A stretch of DNA of 11,750 bases from Zetaproteobacteria bacterium (GCA_021545665.1 JAJRTX010000119.1:1-11750), one strand, 5' to 3'; counted from the stretch's first letter, positions 1 to 6,220 are shown. A program made the numbers and translations. The notes: generated from the letters alone by a model not told the origin.

Positions 1-1
1 G

Positions 2-529
2 GGGATACTGAATTTTGCACGTGAAACAGAACCCCGTTCAGAAGAATTTGATATGGCGGAGTTACTTGATAGTACGCTGGCTGTTTTCAATCATAGACTG
101 GAAACCTCAAATATAAACCTGGAGAAGAATATTGATCATCCTCTGGTGATGGTTGGAGATGCAGCACAGTTGCAGCAGGTATTAATCAATGTATTGATTA
201 ATGCAATACATGAGTATCATATTGATTCAATCATTGGCGTTCTGGCTCGTCTTGATACAAAGGGCAAGGTACATATAGAAATAACAGATCAGGGCAAGGG
301 GATCAGCAAGGAAGACCTCGCCAGGGTATTCAGTCCATTCTTTACGACTAAACCGGAAGGTACAGGGACAGGACTCGGTTTGTCAGTCAGTTATGGAATT
401 ATTAACAAACACGGAGGCACTATTACATTGGAAAATCGCCCGGATGGCGGTTTGTTAGTATGCATTGAATTACCAGTAGTACCTGGCTCAGCGTCAGGAG
501 AAGCAACACAATTGCGCAGTATGGCTTGA
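2..529 (+). CDS. Sensor histidine kinase, C-terminal part (5' end outside window)
   Basis: The frame is open from the first bases of the window, so the gene starts upstream; the visible 175 residues are the end of a two-component sensor kinase. The opening GILNFARETEP resembles the segment just after the phospho-accepting helices, so the H-box and the sensor region are missing. The HATPase domain is complete: N box (QLQQVLINVLINAIHE), G1 box (DQGKGI), F box (FSPFFTTK) and G2 box (GTGTGLGLSVSYGI), then HGG and the closing beta strand. Known role of the family: ATP-dependent autophosphorylation on His and transfer to a response regulator Asp. The next gene, 12 bp downstream, is an NtrC-type regulator and the obvious partner. 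The sensed signal cannot be inferred because the input domain is not in the window. Confidence 0.95.
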   Translation, partial: GILNFARETEPRSEEFDMAELLDSTLAVFNHRLETSNINLEKNIDHPLVMVGDAAQLQQVLINVLINAIHEYHIDSIIGVLARLDTKGKVHIEITDQGKGISKEDLARVFSPFFTTKPEGTGTGLGLSVSYGIINKHGGTITLENRPDGGLLVCIELPVVPGSASGEATQLRSMA

Positions 530-541
530 TAATTCGGAAAA

Positions 542-1900
542 ATGAATATGAAATTGCTATTTGTTGATGATGACCCTGTAACCTGTTCTGTTATGCAAAG
601 GCACTGTGATCGCTGCGATATACAATGCATGACATTTCAGTCAGGTCAGGATGTAATTGATGAAGTGAATAAAAACGGTGCGGACCTGGTTATAACCGAC
701 TTGCGTATGCCCGGGATGACAGGTTTTGAACTGTTGACTACGCTGCGCCAGATTGACAAGGACTTGCCGGTGCTGGTTATGACGGGCTATTCCTCTGTAG
801 AGAACGCAGTGGAAGCGATGAAGCTGGGGGCCACAGATTTTATTAAAAAACCATTCGATTTTAACGAGCTCAGGCTGATCATCGAACGTACCCAGAAGTC
901 TGTCAAGCTTAAGGACGAGAACCGTTTATTGAAACGACAGCTCAGACAGGAACGAAACCGATTCGGTATGATTGGCGATACACCGGTGATGAAAACGCTT
1001 TTTTCTACTATCGAAAAAGTGGCAGATGTGCGCTGCAACGTTATTATCGAAGGTGGCTCCGGTACCGGAAAAGAACTTGTAGCGCGTGCCCTGCATGATG
1101 ACAGTCCTAACCGTGATGCGCCCTTTGTCGTTATAGATTGTGGTGCATTGACTGAGACCTTGCTGGAAAGTGAATTATTCGGGCATGAAAAAGGTGCCTT
1201 TACCGGAGCAACACAGCGAAAAAGAGGGCTGATGGAACAAGCCAGTGGCGGGACTCTCTTTCTTGACGAAATCAGCAATATATCGGACACGATGCAAGTC
1301 AAACTCATGCGTGCTATCGAGAACCAGCGAGTCACCCGTGTAGGCAGCACTGAACCGATTGCAATTGATATCCGTATTATTGCGGCCAGCAATCGTGATC
1401 TGGCGGCAATGGTCGCGAGTGGTGATTTCCGTCATGATTTTTACCACCGCCTTAACGTAGTGAATATATATGTTCCTCCACTGAACTCACGTCGTGAGGA
1501 CATACCTTCTCTGGTAGAGCATTTCCTGGAAGCGTTTTCCGAACGATACGACAGGCGTATTCAGGGCTTCGATCCAGTCTCGATGAGACATCTTTATGAA
1601 TTCGACTGGCATGGCAATGTACGTGAACTACGTAATGTTGTAGAGCGCTGTATTATTCTTGCAGACGGGCCCGTGCTGAGCTGGCCTGAAGCCGGGGGTG
1701 TCCAGGGAACACAGAAATCAGACAGTGATGTTATGCGCTTCCCGGATGAAGATTTTGTGTCTCTGGAGACGCTGGAGCAGGAGTACATCCAGCATGTACT
1801 GGAGTGTGCCGGCGGGAAAAAGACCCGGGCCGCCCAGATTTTAGGTATCGACAAGACAACCCTGTGGCGCAAACTGCGCCGATATGATGAGACCAATTAA
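542..1900 (+). CDS. Sigma-54-dependent response regulator, NtrC family
   Basis: A complete 452-residue activator of sigma-54 RNA polymerase. The receiver domain (about 1-120) has the acidic pocket D9-D11, phospho-acceptor D53 (VITDLRMPG), T81 and K103. The AAA+ domain (about 143-370) has Walker A GGSGTGKE (171-178; the usual Glu after the first Gly is Gly here), the sigma-54-contacting GAFTGA loop (218-223), Walker B with D242-E243, and arginine-finger candidates R297 and R303. The C-terminus is a Fis-type helix-turn-helix (GGKKTRAAQILGIDKTTLWRKL, ending at 445). Length matches NtrC-like proteins. The start ATG follows the kinase stop by 12 bp with only a weak ribosome site, suggesting coupled translation. 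Inference: it controls the sigma-54 promoter just downstream, ahead of the DsrE-like lipoprotein. Confidence 0.96.
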   Translation: MNMKLLFVDDDPVTCSVMQRHCDRCDIQCMTFQSGQDVIDEVNKNGADLVITDLRMPGMTGFELLTTLRQIDKDLPVLVMTGYSSVENAVEAMKLGATDFIKKPFDFNELRLIIERTQKSVKLKDENRLLKRQLRQERNRFGMIGDTPVMKTLFSTIEKVADVRCNVIIEGGSGTGKELVARALHDDSPNRDAPFVVIDCGALTETLLESELFGHEKGAFTGATQRKRGLMEQASGGTLFLDEISNISDTMQVKLMRAIENQRVTRVGSTEPIAIDIRIIAASNRDLAAMVASGDFRHDFYHRLNVVNIYVPPLNSRREDIPSLVEHFLEAFSERYDRRIQGFDPVSMRHLYEFDWHGNVRELRNVVERCIILADGPVLSWPEAGGVQGTQKSDSDVMRFPDEDFVSLETLEQEYIQHVLECAGGKKTRAAQILGIDKTTLWRKLRRYDETN

Positions 1901-1902
1901 GC

Positions 1903-1948
1903 ATTGCAAAAAACAATGAAAATTGCATAAGTTATAATGCAACATGCA
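1903..1948 (+). promoter_or_regulatory. Probable enhancer (upstream activating sites) for the sigma-54 regulator
   Basis: Directly after the regulator stop codon lie repeated half-sites: TTGCA at 1904 and 1923, TGCAA at 1938-1942, and a degenerate ATGCAC at 1943-1948 region. The pair TTGCAT (1923-1928) and ATGCAA (1937-1942) is a perfect 6-bp inverted repeat with an 8-bp spacer. The cluster ends about 115 bp upstream of the GG-N10-GC promoter, the usual distance for binding sites of NtrC-type activators. Which protein binds here is inference from position. Confidence 0.5.
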
Positions 1949-2057
1949 CATAAAAAGGAGGCTTAAATTAGCTTATTTAAATAAATAAATGTACTAATGT
2001 TTATCTAACACAATGATAATTAAAGATAATAATATAATTATACCCATCTCTTGAATA

Positions 2058-2073
2058 TGGAATATAACTTGCA
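2058..2073 (+). promoter_or_regulatory. Sigma-54 promoter of the DsrE-like lipoprotein gene
   Basis: TGG (2058-2060) and TTGCA (2069-2073) give GG-N10-GC, the spacing required at -24/-12 by sigma-54 polymerase. The match to TGGCAC-N5-TTGCA is TGGAAT-N5-TTGCA, so both invariant dinucleotides and the TTGCA element are intact. Transcription would start near 2084, about 44 nt before the start codon. The surrounding 1975-2060 tract is very AT-rich and could bend to let the enhancer-bound activator reach the polymerase. Confidence 0.72.
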
Positions 2074-2127
2074 CTAAGTAATACTGTTAACAAAATATTA
2101 CTTATAAGATTTGGAGGAGTGATTTGT

Positions 2128-2595
2128 ATGAGTCAGATTAAACGTATTGCCCTGGTTGCGACTACAGTTGTACTGGGTGCTTCATTAGTTGCTTGTGGTG
2201 GTGGACAGCAGAACCTGAAACCTGCAAAAAATGGTTATATGCAGCAGAAAGTGGCATACCATGTAAACAATCTCGATAGTGCGTACGGCGCATTCCGTAA
2301 TGTTAAAAACCACCTGAATGCACTGGGCGACAAGAATGTTGAAATCATTGTTGTTACACACAGTAAAGGTGCTTTCTCACTGGTAGATGGTACTAAAGAC
2401 AAGAAGGGACACACCTTCGAAGAAACCATTCAGAAGCTGGCTAACCGTGGCGTTAAGTTCCAGATCTGTGCTAACACTATTCGTGGCAAGAAGATTGATA
2501 AGAACAAAATCAACCTGAACGCCAAGATTATCCCATCAGGTGTTGCACAGCTTGCTGATTTGCAGCAGAAGGGCTATTACTACATCAAGCCTTGA
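2128..2595 (+). CDS. DsrE-family-like lipoprotein
   Basis: A 155-residue protein with a lipoprotein signal peptide: basic start (MSQIKR), hydrophobic stretch, lipobox LVAC with C23 as the lipidated residue. The mature part (about 40-155) resembles the intracellular-sulfur-oxidation DsrE/F-like family (COG1416 type): a strand KVAYHVNN, a helix with a VKNHLNAL segment, strand VEIIVVTHSKGAFSLV, then LANRGVKFQICANTI with the single internal cysteine C114, and the closing SGVAQLADLQQKGYYYIKP. The ATG at 2128 is chosen because GGAGGAG (2113-2119) sits 8 nt upstream; a GTG at 2119 is in frame but overlaps that site. All four arginines are CGT, a sign of strong expression. It follows a sigma-54 promoter and ends in its own terminator, so it is a single-gene unit. 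The chemistry is not known; sulfur relay or sensing at the membrane is inference. Confidence 0.85.
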   Translation: MSQIKRIALVATTVVLGASLVACGGGQQNLKPAKNGYMQQKVAYHVNNLDSAYGAFRNVKNHLNALGDKNVEIIVVTHSKGAFSLVDGTKDKKGHTFEETIQKLANRGVKFQICANTIRGKKIDKNKINLNAKIIPSGVAQLADLQQKGYYYIKP

Positions 2596-2634
2596 TTGTT
2601 GATTTAAAACAATAATAAAGACTAGTAGAATCTG

Positions 2635-2661
2635 ACGGGCGCCTGGCGCCCGTTTTTTTTT
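2635..2661 (+). terminator. Rho-independent terminator of the DsrE-like lipoprotein gene
   Basis: A perfect 9-bp inverted repeat, ACGGGCGCC and GGCGCCCGT around a single T (in practice a shorter stem with a 5-nt loop), is followed by nine T residues. It lies 40 bp after the stop codon. Confidence 0.93.
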
Positions 2662-2697
2662 GCACATGGATGTGCTTATGTCGCGGAGGCCATGGTG

Positions 2698-2870
2698 CCC
2701 TGACCCGAAGGGTAGGGTTGCCCCGACCCGGAATGGGTGGGGTACTCATAATGAACCCTCTGGGTTCTATGAGACAACACAATTGCCCTGAATCGCCGTA
2801 ACGGCGGTTAGGGTATCCATAATGAACCTGTAAGGTTCTTTGGTGTAACCCATCAGGGTTCTGCGAGACA
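2698..2870. repeat. Array of short covarying hairpins, two architectures
   Basis: Type A hairpins at 2698-2717, 2721-2742 and 2786-2813 each have a 4-bp outer stem starting GCCC(T/C), one bulged G on the 5' side, an inner stem, and a 3-5 nt loop; the outer pair is T-A in two copies and C-G in one. Type B hairpins at 2745-2773 and 2817-2843 each have an outer stem ending in ATA, a bulged AT, then GAACC(C/T)/(G/A)GGTTC around a 3-nt loop; inner C-G becomes T-A and outer T-A becomes C-G. A and B alternate as a tandem A-B unit. A further AACCC/GGGTT hairpin (2847-2860) is followed by CTGCGAGACA, matching CTATGAGACA after the first B hairpin. The tract has no convincing coding frame. It could be a REP-like or mobile palindromic element, or part of a structured RNA. 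Confidence 0.7.
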
Positions 2871-2895
2871 GGCCGGCAGAAGCGTGCCAGTATTC

Positions 2896-2915
2896 CTCAC
2901 CGTTTAATCGGTGAG
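2896..2915. repeat. Isolated perfect stem-loop
   Basis: CTCACCG (2896-2902) and CGGTGAG (2909-2915) form a 7-bp stem with a 6-nt TTTAAT loop. No T tract follows on the plus strand. It lies between the hairpin array and the tRNA promoter; whether it belongs to the array is unclear. Confidence 0.5.
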
Positions 2916-2962
2916 ACGGGTCGTTAACAATGATGAAAGTTTCAATTTCAACATAAAAACAC

Positions 2963-2991
2963 TTGATATAAACGCGCTACCTCGTTAGTAT
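2963..2991 (+). promoter_or_regulatory. Sigma-70 promoter of the initiator tRNA gene
   Basis: TTGATA (2963-2968) and TAGTAT (2986-2991) are separated by 17 bp. The following GCGCACACC is a GC-rich discriminator, as found at stringently controlled stable-RNA promoters. The tRNA begins 13 bp after the -10 element. Confidence 0.75.
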
Positions 2992-3003
2992 GCGCACACC
3001 AGT

Positions 3004-3080
3004 TGCGGGGTGGAGCAGTCTGGCAGCTCGTCGGGCTCATAACCCGAAGGTCACAGGTTCAAATCCTGTCCCCGCTACCA
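3004..3080 (+). tRNA. Initiator tRNA-fMet (anticodon CAT), CCA encoded
   Basis: A 77-nt cloverleaf. The acceptor stem pairs GCGGGG (3005-3010) with CCCCGC (3070-3075); the D stem is GAGC/GCTC; the anticodon stem TCGGG/CCCGA surrounds CTCATAA with the CAT anticodon at 3038-3040; the T stem is ACAGG/CCTGT around TTCAAAT; CCA is encoded at 3078-3080. Initiator hallmarks are three consecutive G:C pairs in the anticodon stem, A11:U24 in the D stem, and an unpaired 1:72 position. The last is odd: it is T1 against T72 rather than the C1-A72 mismatch of E. coli. The gene has its own promoter and terminator and is not in a nusA-type operon here. Confidence 0.96.
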
Positions 3081-3098
3081 AATCAAAATAGAAACCAG

Positions 3099-3130
3099 GG
3101 GCCTGGATATAACTTCTCCAGGCCCTTTTT
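3099..3130 (+). terminator. Rho-independent terminator of the tRNA gene
   Basis: GGGCCTGGA (3099-3107) and TCCAGGCCC (3117-3125) form a perfect 9-bp stem with a 9-nt loop, followed by TTTTT. It begins 18 bp after the tRNA CCA end. Confidence 0.92.
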
Positions 3131-3495
3131 CTTTGCACGATAACTAGCACTGGCCCTCAGTAATCGGGTTATCCCTGCGAAAGTGGCATGCATAAGCTCA
3201 GCTATCGATGCCGTCCTTTATTTCTTCTGATTAGAATATTGATTGTGGTTAAGTGAGTCGCAGGCCCTGATACGCGACCAGATGACGCAAATTTTTAACA
3301 TCTGTAAAAACATGGGATTTTGCACAGTATTAAAATCAGGATCACGACATGTGGCAGTTATGAACTTGCCCGCGTACCATCGATCATATGTGTTTACACT
3401 TAAGCTGTTGTGCGCTTTGGTGTGTAGATAAAATATCTATGTTGCTGTAAAGTTTGCCGTACAGTTGTAGAGACATTTTCGGAGTCAATATATTC
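3131..3495. other. Gene-free leader upstream of the OmpA-like gene
   Basis: About 365 bp without a convincing gene. A 62-codon frame at 3243-3431 opens on TTG, has no ribosome site and no recognisable protein motif, so it is not called. The only structure seen is the short palindrome at 3425-3439, which is listed separately. Confidence 0.5.
3425..3439. promoter_or_regulatory. Palindrome overlapping a possible -10 element
   Basis: TAGATA (3425-3430) and TATCTA (3434-3439) are a perfect 6-bp inverted repeat around AAA. It overlaps TAAAAT (3429-3434), a possible -10 element; the best -35 candidate, TTGTGC at 3408, is only 15 bp away. It lies 70 bp before the OmpA-like start, so it could be an operator, but the promoter match is weak. 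Confidence 0.3.
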
Positions 3496-3509
3496 AAGGA
3501 GTGCTAACT

Positions 3510-4496
3510 ATGTTCAGTAGAAAAACAGGTGTTCATTTTCATATTACCGGATTTATTGTATCGGCATTATTAGTCGTCAGTGCAGCATACGCCGGTACCG
3601 ACCGTGAAACGTTACCAGGTTACGTCGTCGCTTCAGATGGTGGCATCGCACGTTCCAGCTCTGGAACATGTGTTCGTACGTCCGACTGGAAACCTGCCGA
3701 TGCAGTCATAGTGGGTTGCGATGGCGTCATTCTTAAAGCACCGGTGACCAGTAAAAAGGGTGAATCCACTGGTATGAATGTTGCGATTGTCATTCCAGCG
3801 GCATCCATGTTTGCATTCGACAGCGCAAAACTTACTGCAGAGGGAAGGAAAAGCCTGGAATCCTATCGTGCCAAGATCAAGCCGGAGCTGGCACAGGCTT
3901 ATGCTGCCGTTATCGTTGGCCATACAGATAGCACAGGTAAAGCCGAGTACAACGTTGCTTTGTCAAAACGACGCGCTGAGGCAGTGCGCGATTATTTGAT
4001 AGAGACGGGCACATCATCTGCCAAACTACGTGTTATTGGTCTGGGAGCAAAAGAGCCGATTGCCTCGAACGACACAGATGCCGGTCGTGCAACAAATCGT
4101 CGTGTAGAAGTTATTGTGTTTGGTGAAGCACGTGCGTTGGATATCATGCGATTCCCGAGCGTAGCACTATTTACACCCTGGAGCAGCAAGTTGACGATGC
4201 GGGGTAAAAAGGTACTGGCTAAAAACGAAATGGAAGCGAAGGAGAAGTTGACCAGAGCAGTCTATATTGAAGTAATTGGCCACACTGATGATGTTGGCGA
4301 TCAACAGAAAAACCAGGAACTCTCGGAAAAACGCGCAAAAACTGTACGTGATAGCCTGGTTCAGGCAGGTGTAGATCCAGCCAAGATCATGATTGTGGGT
4401 GCAGGTGGCAGCCAGCCAATTGCGAGCAACCAGACCGAGGAAGGCCGGGAACAGAATCGTCGCGTCGAAGTCATGGTGCTGGGTCGGTTGAAGTAA
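3510..4496 (+). CDS. Exported protein with two tandem OmpA-like peptidoglycan-binding domains
   Basis: A 328-residue protein. Residues 1-28 are a signal peptide ending AAYA before G29. A short linker domain holds a likely disulfide pair, C54 and C70 (GTCVRTSDW ... VGCDG). The first OmpA C-terminal domain (about 92-205) has MFAFDSAKLT, HTDSTG, NVALSKRRAEAV and NRRVEV. The second (about 215-325) has HTDDVG, NQELSEKRAKTV and NRRVEV, but its first strand is divergent (LFTPWSSKLT). Both keep the Asp of HTD and the Arg 15 residues later that bind diaminopimelate in the family. There is no beta-barrel, so it is probably periplasmic or associated with the envelope through peptidoglycan. ATG 3510 is chosen because AAGGAG (3496-3501) lies 8 nt upstream; a GTG at 3501 overlaps that site. 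It stands alone between the tRNA and a convergent operon. Confidence 0.92.
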   Translation: MFSRKTGVHFHITGFIVSALLVVSAAYAGTDRETLPGYVVASDGGIARSSSGTCVRTSDWKPADAVIVGCDGVILKAPVTSKKGESTGMNVAIVIPAASMFAFDSAKLTAEGRKSLESYRAKIKPELAQAYAAVIVGHTDSTGKAEYNVALSKRRAEAVRDYLIETGTSSAKLRVIGLGAKEPIASNDTDAGRATNRRVEVIVFGEARALDIMRFPSVALFTPWSSKLTMRGKKVLAKNEMEAKEKLTRAVYIEVIGHTDDVGDQQKNQELSEKRAKTVRDSLVQAGVDPAKIMIVGAGGSQPIASNQTEEGREQNRRVEVMVLGRLK

Positions 4497-4501
4497 AAAA
4501 G

Positions 4502-4567
4502 AATGCCAATGGGTACGGCATTTGATGAATAAAAGGCGAGCCCGGGTCGATGTGTATATCGACCCGG
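4502..4567. terminator. Two stem-loops between convergent genes, possible terminators
   Basis: AATGCC/GGCATT (4502-4507, 4517-4522) and a stronger, perfect 10-bp CCGGGTCGAT/ATCGACCCGG (4542-4551, 4558-4567; 6-nt loop) lie between the OmpA-like gene and the convergent transporter operon. Neither has a full T tract next to it on either strand; read on the minus strand the second is followed after about 8 nt by a short TTTTATT. They may end transcription from one or both sides. Confidence 0.4.
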
Positions 4568-4651
4568 CTATGTCTGTCCTGTATTGAGCTTTCCTGTCAC
4601 TATATTGTTAGCTGGTGACTTTATTCAACCTTGATCTGTCGATCGATAGTC

Positions 4652-5080
4652 TTATTCCTCACCGCAGATTCCGGTATCGAACTGAAACATGGTTGCAGTG
4701 CCTTTTCGGTACATCCATACGCCAGCCAGAATGCCTGCAATCGTCATTACGGCTGCAATTTTACCCTCACCTAGTTGCACCAGTGCTATAGAGGGGCATG
4801 CTCCGGTGAGCGCCCAGCCTACACCAAACAGTACGCTACCCGGCAGGGTTCCTTTGGTAAAGGGTTTTTTGGCAACCTGTTTACCACGCAGGATAATCAT
4901 GAAACCCAGCATGCTAAGACCGATTGCGACAACAAACACTAGTAGCATAGGAATATTCTGCAGAATGAACAGTGAGTGAATTTCGCCGAAGTCAGTCAGG
5001 CCACCCAGACTGAGTGTCATGCCCATGCCCAGCCCGAACAGGGAGTAATACAGGTATTCGCGTGTTGATCCGGTTTGCAT
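4652..5080 (-). CDS. YeeE/YedE-family membrane protein, second half of a split transporter
   Basis: A 142-residue inner-membrane protein with about four hydrophobic segments (roughly 10-28, 38-63, 76-95, 104-124). The motif GVGWALTGACPSIALVQLGEG, with cysteine C95, is the conserved core of YeeE/YedE sulfur-transport proteins (thiosulfate uptake in characterised members), and C139 lies near the C-terminus. The family often occurs as one long protein; here it is half length and follows its partner with only 2 bp between stop and start, so the two are surely cotranslated and probably form one transporter. The substrate, a reduced sulfur compound, is inferred from the family. Confidence 0.88.
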   Translation of the reverse strand: MQTGSTREYLYYSLFGLGMGMTLSLGGLTDFGEIHSLFILQNIPMLLVFVVAIGLSMLGFMIILRGKQVAKKPFTKGTLPGSVLFGVGWALTGACPSIALVQLGEGKIAAVMTIAGILAGVWMYRKGTATMFQFDTGICGEE

Positions 5081-5082
5081 AA

Positions 5083-5721
5083 TCAGCTTCCCATGTAGTG
5101 TGCGGTCATTGAAAACAGGATGGCAGAGCCGAAAAATACAAGCGTGGCAATAATACTGGCGGGAACCAGTCGACTCACACCACTAAGGCCATGCCCCGAC
5201 GTACATCCACCTGCCATCTGGGTGCCAAACCCTACCATCAGGCCACCAAAAAAAAGCATCATCAATGCCCCCATTCCCTGACCAAACAGATTAGTGTGCA
5301 CCGGGCCAAGGTTGGTTTGTATCTGGATATCACCTCTTATCGCGGCGCCAATCAGTCCGCCCAGAACAAGCATGGCCAGGAACAGAAGATGGGCAGTCCA
5401 GGGAGTGCGGCTAACCGGCATGCTGGCTACCGGACTGGACGACGCTTTCGTATCAACGTGTTTGTGTCTGGATTCGATATATTCCATTACTTCTTTTTGT
5501 CCAAATTCCTTAATGGTGGCTGCCATCAGTGCATCCTTAAGCATTTTAGGATTGTTTCGGAACGGTGCTTCAGCTTCCTGAATAATTTTGTCATTTTTCC
5601 ACATAATGATGCGTGCCCAACTACCCGACACACCAAGTGGCCGATGTAGCGTCAGGTAAAAGCCAATAGTGACAAAGGCTAATGAGATGGCAGTGAACCA
5701 CCAGGGAAGAAAAGTAGTCAT
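5083..5721 (-). CDS. YeeE/YedE-family membrane protein, first half of a split transporter
   Basis: A 212-residue membrane protein. Residues 5-25 form a first membrane segment followed by the family motif PLGVSGSW (28-35). A hydrophilic stretch of about 70 residues (40-107) follows, unusually long for the family. Three further segments come after (about 109-130, 150-170, 183-203). The signature GFGTQMAGGCTSGHGLSG contains the only cysteine, C173, equivalent to the substrate-path cysteine of thiosulfate permeases of this family. An AAGAGG ribosome site lies 8 nt before the ATG. The gene starts 25 bp after the ankyrin gene on the same strand and ends 2 bp before the second half, forming a three-gene operon. 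Confidence 0.9.
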   Translation of the reverse strand: MTTFLPWWFTAISLAFVTIGFYLTLHRPLGVSGSWARIIMWKNDKIIQEAEAPFRNNPKMLKDALMAATIKEFGQKEVMEYIESRHKHVDTKASSSPVASMPVSRTPWTAHLLFLAMLVLGGLIGAAIRGDIQIQTNLGPVHTNLFGQGMGALMMLFFGGLMVGFGTQMAGGCTSGHGLSGVSRLVPASIIATLVFFGSAILFSMTAHYMGS

Positions 5722-5746
5722 TTATTAAACCTCTTGACTTGTTTTA

Positions 5747-6220
5747 TCAGTAACTTGATAAAAGGCTAATCAGATTAGAGTTTTTCTGTTCGACAGCGAG
5801 ATCGTAAGCAGTTTGTCCATGTATGTTTTTCAGTTTCGTATCAACTTTGTTTTCAAGTAGCAGTTTTACGATTTCTTCTGAGTCAACTTCGGCGGCCGCC
5901 ATTAGCGGTGTTGTACCCTCCAGATTACTGGAATTGATATTAACGCCGGTATGGATGAGTGAGCGAACCATTCGGGTGCGATGTTTGGCAATAGAATTGA
6001 ACAGAGCCGTGGTTCCAAGCTGCTCATCAGAACGAACCACGCGAAGTAGTTCTCCATTAGGGAGTAGTGTCATTGGAACAGCCTGATGTACATTGGAAAG
6101 TTTGTATCGTGCGCAATTGGTATTGCCTACGTTACAGTAGTGTTTTTTCCATATTTCCAGCGCGGGATTCAGTGCGAATTGAATAAAAAGTTCACAACCC
6201 TGTATATGGGAGCAAGACAT
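5747..6220 (-). CDS. Small protein with a four-cysteine N-terminal region and ankyrin repeats
   Basis: A 157-residue protein, first gene of the operon with the split YeeE/YedE transporter. Residues 1-40 contain C3, C9, C29 and C36 (CSHIQGC ... HYC ... NCARY), with a conserved-looking VPMTLLPNGELL following at 48-59. I recognise the style of this module from proteobacterial signalling proteins but cannot name it; the cysteines could bind a metal or an Fe-S cluster, or act as redox switches. Residues 68-157 are about three ankyrin repeats: TTALFNSIAKHRTRMVRSLIHTG, TTPLMAAAEVDSEEIVKLLLEN and QTAYDLAVEQKNSNLISLLS. No signal peptide, so it is cytoplasmic. A strong GAGGTGAT ribosome site precedes the ATG. 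A role as partner or sensor for the transporter is inference from the operon. Confidence 0.82.
   Translation of the reverse strand: MSCSHIQGCELFIQFALNPALEIWKKHYCNVGNTNCARYKLSNVHQAVPMTLLPNGELLRVVRSDEQLGTTALFNSIAKHRTRMVRSLIHTGVNINSSNLEGTTPLMAAAEVDSEEIVKLLLENKVDTKLKNIHGQTAYDLAVEQKNSNLISLLSSY

Noticed and set aside
787..1392. 201-codon minus-strand frame inside the sigma-54 regulator gene
   Set aside because: Antisense to the receiver and AAA+ domains, serine-rich shadow sequence with no recognisable motif.
1955..1961. AAGGAGG, a perfect ribosome-site sequence in the spacer after the regulator
   Set aside because: No start codon lies at a usable distance; the next ATG (1988 region) is followed at once by a stop.
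2585..2782. 65-codon minus-strand frame across the terminator and hairpin array
   Set aside because: It reads through a terminator stem and palindromic repeats and has no ribosome site or known motif.
2698..2915. CRISPR array
   Set aside because: The repeats are palindromic, variable in length, adjacent rather than separated by uniform spacers, and no cas gene is present.
3243..3431. 62-codon plus-strand frame before the OmpA-like gene
   Set aside because: It opens on TTG without a ribosome site, shows no domain or membrane pattern, and overlaps likely promoter sequence of the next gene.
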